From a bacterium (GTDB lineage Bacteria; Pseudomonadota; Alphaproteobacteria; Acetobacterales; Acetobacteraceae): a DNA stretch of 33,145 bases. Position 1 is the first letter of the stretch. The number at the start of each line of letters is the position of its first letter. Positions 17,863 through 25,528 of this stretch are shown here, in pieces. A program made the translations under genes and the position numbers. The notes beneath the pieces were generated by a model. That model was not told the origin of the DNA. It saw only the letters and a list, made by a program, of their open reading frames with translations, and made no database searches. The stretch covers positions 1 through 33,145 of the forward strand of contig JAMFRO010000011.1 in the NCBI GenBank assembly GCA_026224825.1, in the 5' to 3' direction.

Positions 17863-17910
17863 GCTAGGTTTTAAGGGGTGGGGGACGAAATCCATCTTCC
17901 ATGCCGCGTC

Positions 17911-17950
17911 ACGAAAAATGGATTGCCGCGCTGCGCTCGCAATGACGGTT
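17911..17950. repeat. Dispersed extragenic repeat (CGTCATTGCG family), copy 2
   Basis: Read on the minus strand this is CGTCATTGCGAGCGCAGCG followed by CGGCAATCCATTTTTCGT, the same family as the copy at 14472-14520. The sequence type is common between genes in alphaproteobacteria. Confidence 0.7.
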
Positions 17951-17985
17951 TTGGGACGATTTTGGTTTTGCCCGAAGAGGCTTTG

Positions 17986-18093
17986 CGTAAACGCGTTATG
18001 GCGGCCGCTTACGGGTGTTTGGCCGCGCTTGCGTAGATAAACTACGCGGCGCACGGCCAAACACCCGTAAGCGGCCGCCATAACGCGTTTACG
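17986..18093. repeat. 108-base near-perfect palindrome with 40-bp arms
   Basis: Arms 17986-18025 and 18054-18093 are perfect inverted copies over 40 bp. The 28-base centre holds a further stem GCGTAG/CTACGC around ATAAA (18031-18047). The right arm includes the TAA stop of the SDR gene (18089-18091). It separates two convergent genes. No T tract follows either end. Confidence 0.95.
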
Positions 18094-18874
18094 GCCGGAG
18101 GACCCAGCCGCCGTCGGCGTGGATGACCTGGCCGGTGATCCAGGCGCCGGCTTGGGAGCAGAGGAGGAGCAATGTGCCGACGAGTTCGTCGGGGGCGCCG
18201 CGGACGCGCATGGCGACGTTCATCTCCAGGTATTTGATGAAGGGGGAGTCGTCGGGGGTGAGGGATTTGCCGGCGTCCGAGGTGACGTTGCCGGGGGCGA
18301 TGGCGTTGACGGCGATGTTTTCGCGGCCGAGTTCGCGGGCCAAAGCGGTGGTGAGGCCGACGAGGGCGAGTTTGCCGATGCCGTAGACGGAGATGGCGGG
18401 GAAGGCGCCGCCGGAGGTCTGGTTGACGATGCGTCCGCCACCGCGTTTGCGCATGGCGGGGATGACGGCCTGTGAGCAGAGCAGTGCGCCGGTGAGGTTG
18501 ACGTTGAGGATGCGGTTCCATTCGTCGAGCGGGATTTTGCTCGCGGGGTTGGAGGTCAGCTCGGCCATTAACGCTGCGTTATTCACGAGGATGTCGATGC
18601 CGCCGAATTCTTGCTCGACGGTTTGCACCATGGCGGCGATGGAGGCTTGGTCGGTGATATCGACCTGCACGGCGATGGCTTTGCCGCCGGCAGCGGTGAT
18701 TTCATCGGCGACGCGCTGGGCACCTTCGCCGTTGATGTCGGTGACGGCGACGGATGCGCCCGCGTTGGCGAGGCCCAGCGCATAGGCGCGGCCGATGCTG
18801 TTGCCACGCCCGCCGGCGCCGGTGACGATGGCGATTTTACCGTCGAGACGGAACTGGTCGATTGTGAAACTCAT
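18089..18874 (-). CDS. Short-chain dehydrogenase/reductase
   Basis: A 261-residue classical SDR that oxidises or reduces an alcohol/ketone with NAD(P). Visible are the cofactor loop TGAGGRGNSIG near residue 20, DI at the end of a central strand, NNAA, the catalytic Ser region (NQTSGGA), YGIGK (Tyr and Lys), and AIAPG. It is the last gene of the minus-strand operon starting at 22761. The start is ATG 18874; a 14-bp tandem duplication places a second, out-of-frame ATG at 18888 that opens a 5-codon reading frame ending on this start codon. The stop codon lies within the long palindrome. Confidence 0.9.
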   Translation of the reverse strand: MSFTIDQFRLDGKIAIVTGAGGRGNSIGRAYALGLANAGASVAVTDINGEGAQRVADEITAAGGKAIAVQVDITDQASIAAMVQTVEQEFGGIDILVNNAALMAELTSNPASKIPLDEWNRILNVNLTGALLCSQAVIPAMRKRGGGRIVNQTSGGAFPAISVYGIGKLALVGLTTALARELGRENIAVNAIAPGNVTSDAGKSLTPDDSPFIKYLEMNVAMRVRGAPDELVGTLLLLCSQAGAWITGQVIHADGGWVLRP

Positions 18875-18888
18875 ATTGTGAAACTCAT
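18861..18888 (-). repeat. 14-bp tandem duplication at a start codon
   Basis: ATTGTGAAACTCAT occurs twice without interruption. On the minus strand each unit reads ATGAGTTTCACAAT, so the start region of the SDR gene is doubled. The upstream copy yields MSFTI and a TGA that overlaps the downstream ATG. Confidence 0.95.
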
Positions 18889-19706
18889 GGGGCGGTACCT
18901 TTGGGTTTGGTGATGCGGTCGAGGAAGGGTTGAGCCGCATCGCTTAAGGGGATGAAGGAAGGGTTGTCGCCGAGAACTTCGCTGAGCAGGCCTAGATCTT
19001 TGTTCAGTAGCGCGGCGCCGTGGGTGAACATCGCGGCGTCGGGCAGGCGGGCGCGAACGTCGAACGCAAAGCTGCGGCCGCTGCTGACTTTTATGAGATC
19101 GATGAGGGCGGTGCGGTCGATGTTCAGGGCGGCGCCGGCGGCGAGTGCGGCGTCCGCCAGGGCCATGTTGGCGGCCATGAGGGTGTTGTTGACGAGTTTT
19201 GCGTTTTGTCCGGCGCCGATGGGGCCGAGATGCAGGATGAGCCCGGCGAAACTTTCGAAGACGGGGCGTGCGGCGGCGACGGCTTCTGCTGCGCCGCCGA
19301 GCATGATTGTGAGTGTGCCGTCTGTGGCACCCTGGCCGCCGCCGCTTACGGGGGCGTCGATGAGGGCGATGCCGCGTTCGGCGAAACGGGCGGCGAGGGC
19401 GATGCAGGTTGCGGGCAGGATGGTGGAGTGGATGACGACGCGGCTGCCCGCGCGCATGGCGGGGAGGAGGGCTTCTGCGGTCGCGGTGACGCCGGCGTCA
19501 TCGACGACGCAGATGCCGACGTGGTCGCAAGCCGCCCCGAGTTCCGCGATTGTGGCTGCGGTTTTGGCGGTGGTGCTGGCGTAGGGGGCGACGGATTCCG
19601 GGCGGCGGGCCCAGAGGATGGTGGGGAAGCCGGCATCGATGATGCGTTGCGCCATCGGGCCGCCCTGGCTGCCGAGGCCGATGAAGCCGATCGTTGGTTT
19701 GCTCAT
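18885..19706 (-). CDS. NAD(P)-dependent oxidoreductase, 3-hydroxyisobutyrate dehydrogenase type
   Basis: A 273-residue beta-hydroxyacid dehydrogenase. The N-terminal Rossmann motif is GFIGLGSQGGPMAQR; DAPVSGGGQGA is the family substrate-binding signature; the catalytic lysine lies in GAGQNAKLVNN. It would oxidise a beta-hydroxy acid or reduce a semialdehyde. GAGGAG lies 7 bases before the ATG. It is 11 bases from the upstream SDR gene, and its TGA overlaps the first ATG of the duplicated downstream start. Confidence 0.9.
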   Translation of the reverse strand: MSKPTIGFIGLGSQGGPMAQRIIDAGFPTILWARRPESVAPYASTTAKTAATIAELGAACDHVGICVVDDAGVTATAEALLPAMRAGSRVVIHSTILPATCIALAARFAERGIALIDAPVSGGGQGATDGTLTIMLGGAAEAVAAARPVFESFAGLILHLGPIGAGQNAKLVNNTLMAANMALADAALAAGAALNIDRTALIDLIKVSSGRSFAFDVRARLPDAAMFTHGAALLNKDLGLLSEVLGDNPSFIPLSDAAQPFLDRITKPKGTAP

Positions 19707-19717
19707 GATTCTGCTCC

Positions 19718-20479
19718 TCAGCCGGCGGTGATGCCGCGGTCCATGGTGATGCAGGAGCCGTGGAAGCCGCGGGCGGCGTCGGAGGCGAGATAGGCGATCA
19801 TTTCGGAGACGTCATCGACTTCCACCAGGCCGCGCATGCCGGAGAAGCGTTTGATGAGTTCGTAGTCCACGCCTTCAGGCATTTTCAGGTTGTTGGCGAT
19901 GTTGGTCATCATGCCGCCGGGGGCGATGGCGTTTATGCGGATGGGTTTTTTCTGGTACTCCATGGCCAGCGCTTTGGTGAGCTGCAGCAGCCCGGCCTTG
20001 CTGGCGCAATAGGCGGCGGCATAGGCCTCGCCGATGTATGCGGCGGTGGAGGAGACGTTGACGATGGCGCCGTCGCGCGCCAGCAGATGCGGGATGGCGG
20101 CCTGGCAGAGATGGAAGGGGGCGCTGAGGTTGACCGCGATGGTCTTGTTCCAATCGGCGATCTTCATCTCGGGCGTGTTGGTGAACATGATGAGGCCGGC
20201 GACGTTGCAGAGTGCGTCGAGATGGCCGTAATGCGCCAGGGCGGCGTCCACCGCGCGGGCGCTGTTTTCGGCGATGGAAAGGTCCGTGGCGTGGACCAGG
20301 ACCTGGCGGCCGAGTGCCCGCACCGCTGCGGCGGTTTCCTCAAGCCCGGTGGGGTTTACGTCCACGATGGTGAGGTCGGCCCCGGCGCGGGCCAGGGCGA
20401 GGGCGGTGCCACGGCCGAGGCCTGAGGCAGCACCTGTGACGAGGGCGAATTTACCGGTCATGTCGGATGCACGTGTCAT
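19718..20479 (-). CDS. Short-chain dehydrogenase/reductase
   Basis: A 253-residue classical SDR with TGAASGLGRGTALALA (cofactor loop), NVAG, the catalytic SS (VNVSSTAAY) with YCASK, and the AIAPGGM segment. AAGGAG lies about 9 bases before ATG 20479; an internal ATG six codons later is also possible. It lies 12 bases downstream of the CMD-domain gene in the same operon. Substrate is unknown. Confidence 0.92.
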   Translation of the reverse strand: MTRASDMTGKFALVTGAASGLGRGTALALARAGADLTIVDVNPTGLEETAAAVRALGRQVLVHATDLSIAENSARAVDAALAHYGHLDALCNVAGLIMFTNTPEMKIADWNKTIAVNLSAPFHLCQAAIPHLLARDGAIVNVSSTAAYIGEAYAAAYCASKAGLLQLTKALAMEYQKKPIRINAIAPGGMMTNIANNLKMPEGVDYELIKRFSGMRGLVEVDDVSEMIAYLASDAARGFHGSCITMDRGITAG

Positions 20480-20491
20480 TGTTTTTGCTCC

Positions 20492-21274
20492 TTACGCTTC
20501 GAACGGCAGGCCTTTGGCGACGCGGTCGGCCTGCTCCATCACGGCGGATTGGGCGACCGAGGCGCGCGGCCAGCCGGCGTGGATGGCGTATTGCAGGACG
20601 AATTCATACATCTCTTCCGCCGTGGCGTTGCCGCTGGCCATGGCCGCCCAGATGTGGCTGCGGATGGGCGTGCTGGAGGAAGAGTTGGCGACGCCGACGA
20701 GGGTGAGCCAGCGGCGGGAGCGCTGGTCCAGCCCGGGGCGCATCCACATCTCACCGAAGACGAAGTTGACGATGCCGGCTTCGAAATAAGCGGTTTTGGG
20801 TGGCGGGCCGCCGAAGCACATCACTTTGGCGAAATTCTCCTGGCCCTCGGTGTGGCGCGCGGCCGGGTCCCAGGGTTCGGCGCGTATGGCGGGGAACTCT
20901 GCGGCGGGCAGGCCGAGTGCCGTGGCGGCGGCGGTGACGGCATTGTTCAGCACCTGGCCGCAGGACCAGCCGGCATAGACGGCGGTGTGCAATGCGGCTT
21001 CGCGCAATTCTTCCAGGCTCAGCTCGCCCTTGTGCAAAGCGCCACGGGCGTAGGTTTCGGCGCTGGCGAGATCGCCGACGCCGGCGGCGCTGGCGAGTGA
21101 GATGAGGAAGCGCGCGCGCAGGTCCAGCGCCGGGCGGGACCAGACCTCGGCATAGACGAAATCGCGCCAGGAGGCGTCCAGCAATGTGGCGGGTTCGGAG
21201 GAGGGGGCACCTGTGAGGTCGGCGCGGCGTTCAACACCACGCTGGGTGCGGATGGCGGGGTCGAGGAGGCTCAT
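20492..21274 (-). CDS. Carboxymuconolactone decarboxylase family protein, two CMD domains
   Basis: The 260-residue product contains two tandem CMD/AhpD-like all-helical domains: the first with AALHTAVYAGWSCGQ at about residues 92-106, the second with EFVLQYAIHAGWPRAS near 222-237. Carboxymuconolactone decarboxylase itself has one such domain, so this is a fused pair. The cysteine pair of AhpD peroxidases (CxxC) is absent, favouring a decarboxylase or other lyase-like role. It lies 5 bases after the aldehyde dehydrogenase gene in the same operon. Confidence 0.85.
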   Translation of the reverse strand: MSLLDPAIRTQRGVERRADLTGAPSSEPATLLDASWRDFVYAEVWSRPALDLRARFLISLASAAGVGDLASAETYARGALHKGELSLEELREAALHTAVYAGWSCGQVLNNAVTAAATALGLPAAEFPAIRAEPWDPAARHTEGQENFAKVMCFGGPPPKTAYFEAGIVNFVFGEMWMRPGLDQRSRRWLTLVGVANSSSSTPIRSHIWAAMASGNATAEEMYEFVLQYAIHAGWPRASVAQSAVMEQADRVAKGLPFEA

Positions 21275-21279
21275 TATTT

Positions 21280-22761
21280 TTATGTCCCTTGCGGTTTGGC
21301 GAGGCTCATCCAGACGTTCTTGATGCGCAGAAATTCGTGCAGGCCGGCCTCGCCGCCCAGGCGGCCGTAGCCGCTCTGCTTCATGCCGCCGAAGGGGGCG
21401 CAGGGGGTCATGCCCTCGCCGGAGCCGTTGACATGGATCATGCCGGAATCCAGGGCCGCGGCCAGGCGATGCCCGCGGCCGAGGTTCTGCGTATGCACAT
21501 AGCCGCCGAGCCCGTAATCCGTGCCGTTGGCGAGTGTGATCGCTTCCTCTTCCGTATCGAACGGGGTGACGCTGAGGACGGGGCCGAACACCTCGTGCTG
21601 GGCGAGGTTGGAGTCGTTGGCGACGTCCGCCACGATGGTGATGGGCAGGTAGAAACCAGCCGCCGCATCGCCGCCGAGGCGCTCACCGCCGGTGACGATG
21701 CGCCCGCCTTCCTGTTTGGCGCGGTGGATGGTGCCAAGGATGCGGGTGAGGGCGGATTCGGAGATGACCGGGCCGACGGCGGTGGACTGGTCGAGCGGGT
21801 CGCCGATTTTGATGTGGTTGGCGATGCCGCTGAGCATGGCGAGGTATTGGTCGTATACCGGGCGCTCGACCAGCAGGCGGGTGCCGTTAACACAGCCCTG
21901 GCCGTTGGCGGAGATGGCGCCGGAGAGGCCGCGTTTGGCGGCGGTCTGCAGATCGGCATCGGCGAAGACGATGACGGCGGATTTGCCGCCGAGTTCCAGC
22001 CCGCAGGGTTTTAGCGTTTCCGCAGCGGAGCGCAGCACTTTTTTGGCGGTGGGGCCGGAGCCCACGAACTGGATTTTATCCACGCCGGGATGTGCCACGA
22101 TGGCCTCGCCGATATCCGGCCCGCCGGTGACGACGTTGAACACGCCGGGTGGGAAACCGGCCTCGATGAATAATTCGCCCAGGCGCAGCACGGCATAGGG
22201 GGCCAGCTCCGGCGCTTTGACCACGATGCAATTGCCGGCGGCGAGCGCCGGGGCCACGACCATGGTGACGGCGAAGAACGGGCCGTTCCAGGGGATGATG
22301 GCGCCGATGACGCCGTAGGGCTCATAGGCGATGTAGTCATGCGCCGGGCCGCCCCAGGTGGCGACCGTGCGGCCCTGGATCTTATCGGCCCAGCCGCCGA
22401 AATAACGGAATTTCTGGGCGGCGTCGTAGGAGAGGTAGGCCGTGCCGGAAATCGCCATGCCGTTCTCGATGGTGGAGAGATGGGCCAGCGTGGCGCCGTC
22501 CTTTTCGATGAGGCTTGCCAGCTTGAACATCAGGTCGCGGCGCTTATCGCCCGGCAGCGCACGCCAGCCGGGGGCGGCACGGCGCGCGGCGGCCACGGCT
22601 TCATCCACCTGCGCGGTTGAGGCCAGGCGGATATCGCCCGTGGCCTGGCCGGTGGCGGGGTAGATATGCGGGAGTAAAATGCCGCTGCCGGTGGCGGGTT
22701 TGCCATCGATGATGACGGATGAGCGCGGCAGCAGATCCTTGTTAGGAGCCTGGTATGACAT
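21280..22761 (-). CDS. Aldehyde dehydrogenase (NAD(P)+)
   Basis: The 493-residue product is a full-length ALDH. Catalytic residues are visible: N159 (PWNGPF), E257 (LELGGK) and the nucleophile C290 (NGQGCVNGTR); the cofactor region FVGSGPTAKK and the C-terminal FGPVLSV and FGGMKQSGYGR are present. ATG 22761 is chosen because a GGGGAAG site lies just upstream; the frame is open to 22827 without one. It is the first gene of the operon running to 18089 and is divergent from the GH1 gene. Confidence 0.94.
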   Translation of the reverse strand: MSYQAPNKDLLPRSSVIIDGKPATGSGILLPHIYPATGQATGDIRLASTAQVDEAVAAARRAAPGWRALPGDKRRDLMFKLASLIEKDGATLAHLSTIENGMAISGTAYLSYDAAQKFRYFGGWADKIQGRTVATWGGPAHDYIAYEPYGVIGAIIPWNGPFFAVTMVVAPALAAGNCIVVKAPELAPYAVLRLGELFIEAGFPPGVFNVVTGGPDIGEAIVAHPGVDKIQFVGSGPTAKKVLRSAAETLKPCGLELGGKSAVIVFADADLQTAAKRGLSGAISANGQGCVNGTRLLVERPVYDQYLAMLSGIANHIKIGDPLDQSTAVGPVISESALTRILGTIHRAKQEGGRIVTGGERLGGDAAAGFYLPITIVADVANDSNLAQHEVFGPVLSVTPFDTEEEAITLANGTDYGLGGYVHTQNLGRGHRLAAALDSGMIHVNGSGEGMTPCAPFGGMKQSGYGRLGGEAGLHEFLRIKNVWMSLAKPQGT

Positions 22762-23106
22762 GTTTTTCTTCCCCCTCGCCCTCTGCCCGCGCGTGGCGGT
22801 GATGGCGTTGTTTTTTTGAGCGTACACGATAGGTGCAAAAATGCGTAGCGCGCATATACTAGGTGTATTATAGGCGTGTCAATTTATATGTTAGGCGAAA
22901 AAATGGCCTAATTCTATAATAATATGTATATTATTTGAAAATCGGTCTGGATTTTGAACCCGTGTGGTTCGGCGGCGAACATGCCGGAGCAGCCGCGCCT
23001 GAGCCCGGCTGCGAAATGCGCGGTATAAGCTTGCCGCAGGGTGACGATTTGTTTAGCTAGAGCTTGCTAAACCCCCGGACGGGCCGGGCGATGTGGGGAT
23101 TTGCGG
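22762..23106. promoter_or_regulatory. AT-rich divergent promoter region with TAGGYG boxes
   Basis: No gene is present in these 345 bases. For the minus-strand operon there is a perfect -35 TTGACA (22882-22877) with a -10-like GTATAT/TATATG at 22859-22853 (spacer 17-18). Four direct boxes TAGG(T/C)G start at 22830, 22860, 22871 and 22892, so they overlap and flank that promoter; spacings 30, 11 and 21 are near whole helical turns. On the plus strand TATAAT lies at 22915-22920, without a clear -35. Binding protein unknown; no regulator gene adjoins the cluster. Confidence 0.6.
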
Positions 23107-24522
23107 ATGAAGAGGCGTGAATTGCTGGCGGCGGGTGCTTTGCCGTTTATACCGGCCGCGTGGCCGGCCACTCAGCCTGCTCCTGCCAGTTATGATTTTG
23201 GTCCGGACTTCACTTTTGGTTTTTCCACCTCGGCTTATCAGATAGAGGGTGCGGTGCGCGAGGATGGGCGCTCGCCTGGGATATGGGATGTGTTTTGCCA
23301 TACGGGAAACCACATAAGGGGCGGGAATAATGCTGATATTGCCTGCGACCATTACCACCGCATGCCGGAAGATGTGGCGTTGGTGGCGGGTGCCGGGGTG
23401 AAAGATTACCGGTTTTCGGTGTCGTGGTCGCGGCTGTATCCGGAGCTGAACGGGGCTGCCAATGCGAAAGGGTTTGCGTTTTACGACCGGCTGCTGGATG
23501 AGCTGCACCGGCGCGATATTACGCCCTGGCTGTGCCTGTATCATTGGGATCTGCCGCAGTATCTGCAAGCGCAGGGCGGGTGGACGAACCGGGATACCTC
23601 CTACCGGCTGGCTGAGTTTTCCGACCGGGTGAGCCGGTATTTCGGCGACCGCATTGGGCATTATATGGTGCTCAACGAGGCGGCGGTGCATTCCTATCTC
23701 GGCCATGGGCTTGGGTTTCATGCGCCGGGGATGGTGGGCAAGGAGAATTGGGTGGCGGCGCTGCACCATCTCAACCTCGGCCAGGGTCTGTCCATCCAGG
23801 CGCTGCGGGCGAGCGTGCCACATGCGCAAATTGGCACGGTGGCGAGTTTGGAGCCGGTGCGGCCGTCCACGCAATCCCATGATGATGTGGCGGCGGCGGC
23901 GGTGCTGGATGCGATGTGGAATGGCGCGGTGCTGGACCCGCTGTTTTTGGGTAAATACCCTGAGCTGGTGGCGGATGATTTCGCGCCATATTGCAAACCG
24001 GGGGATTTAGAACATTGCCACCAGAAGATCGATCTGCTGGGGATCAATTACTATAACCGGCTGCATATTCATCATGATCCGAAATATGCGATGGATGTGT
24101 TCTTTGGCCCCGATAACGATCCCGTAAAATACCATGCGCTGGATGTGCCGATGACGCCCGATGGGCTGTATGAGATCGTGATGCATGTGCATAACCGTTA
24201 CGATGGGCCGCGAATTTTCATCTCCGAAAACGGCTTTGCCACGGTGGATGACGGCAAGCCGGGCAGCGGGTTGGAGGATGACGGGCGGTTGGCTTATCTG
24301 GGCGCGAATTTGCAGTTTCTGCAGAAATCGCGCGAGGATGGCGCGAATGTGTCGGGGTATTTCGTTTGGTCGCTGATCGATAATTTCGAGTGGGATTCGG
24401 GGATGAAATATCGTTTTGGTTTGGTGGATGTTGATTTTACGACCTTGAAACGGACGCCTAAACAGTCTTATTACTGGTATGGCGCGCTGGTGCGCGGGCA
24501 GACGGATTTGCAGAAGGCTTGA
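23107..24522 (+). CDS. GH1 family beta-glucosidase with Tat signal
   Basis: The 471-residue product begins with a short twin-arginine signal (MKRRELLAAGALPFIPAAWP), so it is probably exported folded to the periplasm. The GH1 barrel follows: FGFSTSAYQIEGA at about 37-49, the acid/base E191 in VLNEAAV (the usual TFNEP has lost its Pro), and the nucleophile E374 in FISENGFAT, with the family WSLIDNFEWDSG near the end. It should release glucose from beta-glucosides. ATG 23107 is preferred over the TTG six bases upstream. It is divergent from the oxidation operon at 18089-22761, which might process the aglycone. Confidence 0.93.
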   Translation: MKRRELLAAGALPFIPAAWPATQPAPASYDFGPDFTFGFSTSAYQIEGAVREDGRSPGIWDVFCHTGNHIRGGNNADIACDHYHRMPEDVALVAGAGVKDYRFSVSWSRLYPELNGAANAKGFAFYDRLLDELHRRDITPWLCLYHWDLPQYLQAQGGWTNRDTSYRLAEFSDRVSRYFGDRIGHYMVLNEAAVHSYLGHGLGFHAPGMVGKENWVAALHHLNLGQGLSIQALRASVPHAQIGTVASLEPVRPSTQSHDDVAAAAVLDAMWNGAVLDPLFLGKYPELVADDFAPYCKPGDLEHCHQKIDLLGINYYNRLHIHHDPKYAMDVFFGPDNDPVKYHALDVPMTPDGLYEIVMHVHNRYDGPRIFISENGFATVDDGKPGSGLEDDGRLAYLGANLQFLQKSREDGANVSGYFVWSLIDNFEWDSGMKYRFGLVDVDFTTLKRTPKQSYYWYGALVRGQTDLQKA

Positions 24523-24527
24523 GAGAC

Positions 24528-24800
24528 ATGAAACCGGCAAACCGTAAACTTGTTTTGCTTGGGTATGGATGCGCGGTGCTACCATTGTTTATTGGAAACA
24601 ATGGCGTGGAGATTTTCATAGGCATTGCCTTGGGTGTTGCTGGGGTTTGCTTCGGCATTACCGCCGCGTCAGGCGGCCGGCGCATTAACGGGACGGTGAT
24701 TATCATATTATCGGTGCTGTTTGCCTATCTTAGCGCGACCGGGTTCCGCCAGGGTTTTGTTGACAGCTATCAGGCCGCCCGGCAGCAGCAGCAGCCGTAA
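24528..24800 (+). CDS. Small membrane protein of unknown function
   Basis: A 90-residue protein with two or three hydrophobic segments (about residues 9-22, 27-47 and 56-73) and a Gln-rich C-terminus (QAARQQQQP). It begins 5 bases after the beta-glucosidase stop, so it is likely co-transcribed. ATG 24528 is preferred to TTG 24519. I do not recognise a family. Confidence 0.65.
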   Translation: MKPANRKLVLLGYGCAVLPLFIGNNGVEIFIGIALGVAGVCFGITAASGGRRINGTVIIILSVLFAYLSATGFRQGFVDSYQAARQQQQP

Positions 24801-24810
24801 ACGAGCGATT

Positions 24811-25518
24811 CTAGGCTGAAAGCCTGGTGAACTGCACACCTTGCGCCTGTAGTGCCACGAGTCCCTCGGCAATCCCCGCCCCGCTCTCATGCTTGGGCTG
24901 GTTGATATGGCCTTCGATGACATCGCCATCGCGCGCGGCGGTGATGCGTTTGGCAACGGTTGCGGCGGGCAGCGAGGCGCCCTGGTCGGCGTTGAGGGAA
25001 TAGCCGGCGATGCGCAAGCCCAGGCTTTCGATGAAGGGGATAGCCTCAGGGCTGTAGAGGCCGGCCGCACCGCGGTACCAGAGCGGTGGTTTGCCGGTGG
25101 CTTCCTGCACGGCCACAGCACCGTCGATCACCTCGGCGCGGATGGCATCCAGCGAGCCGGCGACGGGCAGGCCGTAGATGGGTTTGTTGCCCAGGACCGG
25201 GGGCAGGTGCCTGGCGCCATGGTTTTCGAGCGCAAAAATAGCCGGATGGGCGAGGAAATAGGCCAGGCCAGCGGGATTCCATTTCATCCAGATTGCGGTG
25301 ACGAAGATGGTGGCGGGGATGTTATGCGCCACCAGCGTCGTGGCGATGCGCGGGTCGAAATGGCCGGGGCAGGCGTCCAGCGTGACGGCCACCTGGCCGG
25401 AGGGGGTGAGGCGCAATACCGGCTCCAGCAGGCCGTGGCGAGGCGTGCCTAAAGCGAGCGGCAAAGCGAGTACTCCGCCGAGAAAATCGCGGCGGGTGGG
25501 GGTGCACAGCAGGCACAT
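24811..25518 (-). CDS. Polysaccharide deacetylase (CE4/NodB-like) with Tat signal
   Basis: The 235-residue product begins with a twin-arginine signal (PTRRDFLGGVLALPLALG), then a NodB-like fold: motif 1 VTLDACPGHFD where classical enzymes have TFDDGP, the metal histidines in ENHGARH, and the later WYRGAAGLYSPEAI. The replaced second Asp of motif 1 is typical of an alphaproteobacterial subgroup, so catalysis may differ. It starts 10 bases after the cysE stop. The frame is open much further upstream (to 26028), but that part is a shadow of cysE. Confidence 0.85.
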   Translation of the reverse strand: MCLLCTPTRRDFLGGVLALPLALGTPRHGLLEPVLRLTPSGQVAVTLDACPGHFDPRIATTLVAHNIPATIFVTAIWMKWNPAGLAYFLAHPAIFALENHGARHLPPVLGNKPIYGLPVAGSLDAIRAEVIDGAVAVQEATGKPPLWYRGAAGLYSPEAIPFIESLGLRIAGYSLNADQGASLPAATVAKRITAARDGDVIEGHINQPKHESGAGIAEGLVALQAQGVQFTRLSA

Positions 25519-25528
25519 CGGTGGGGGG

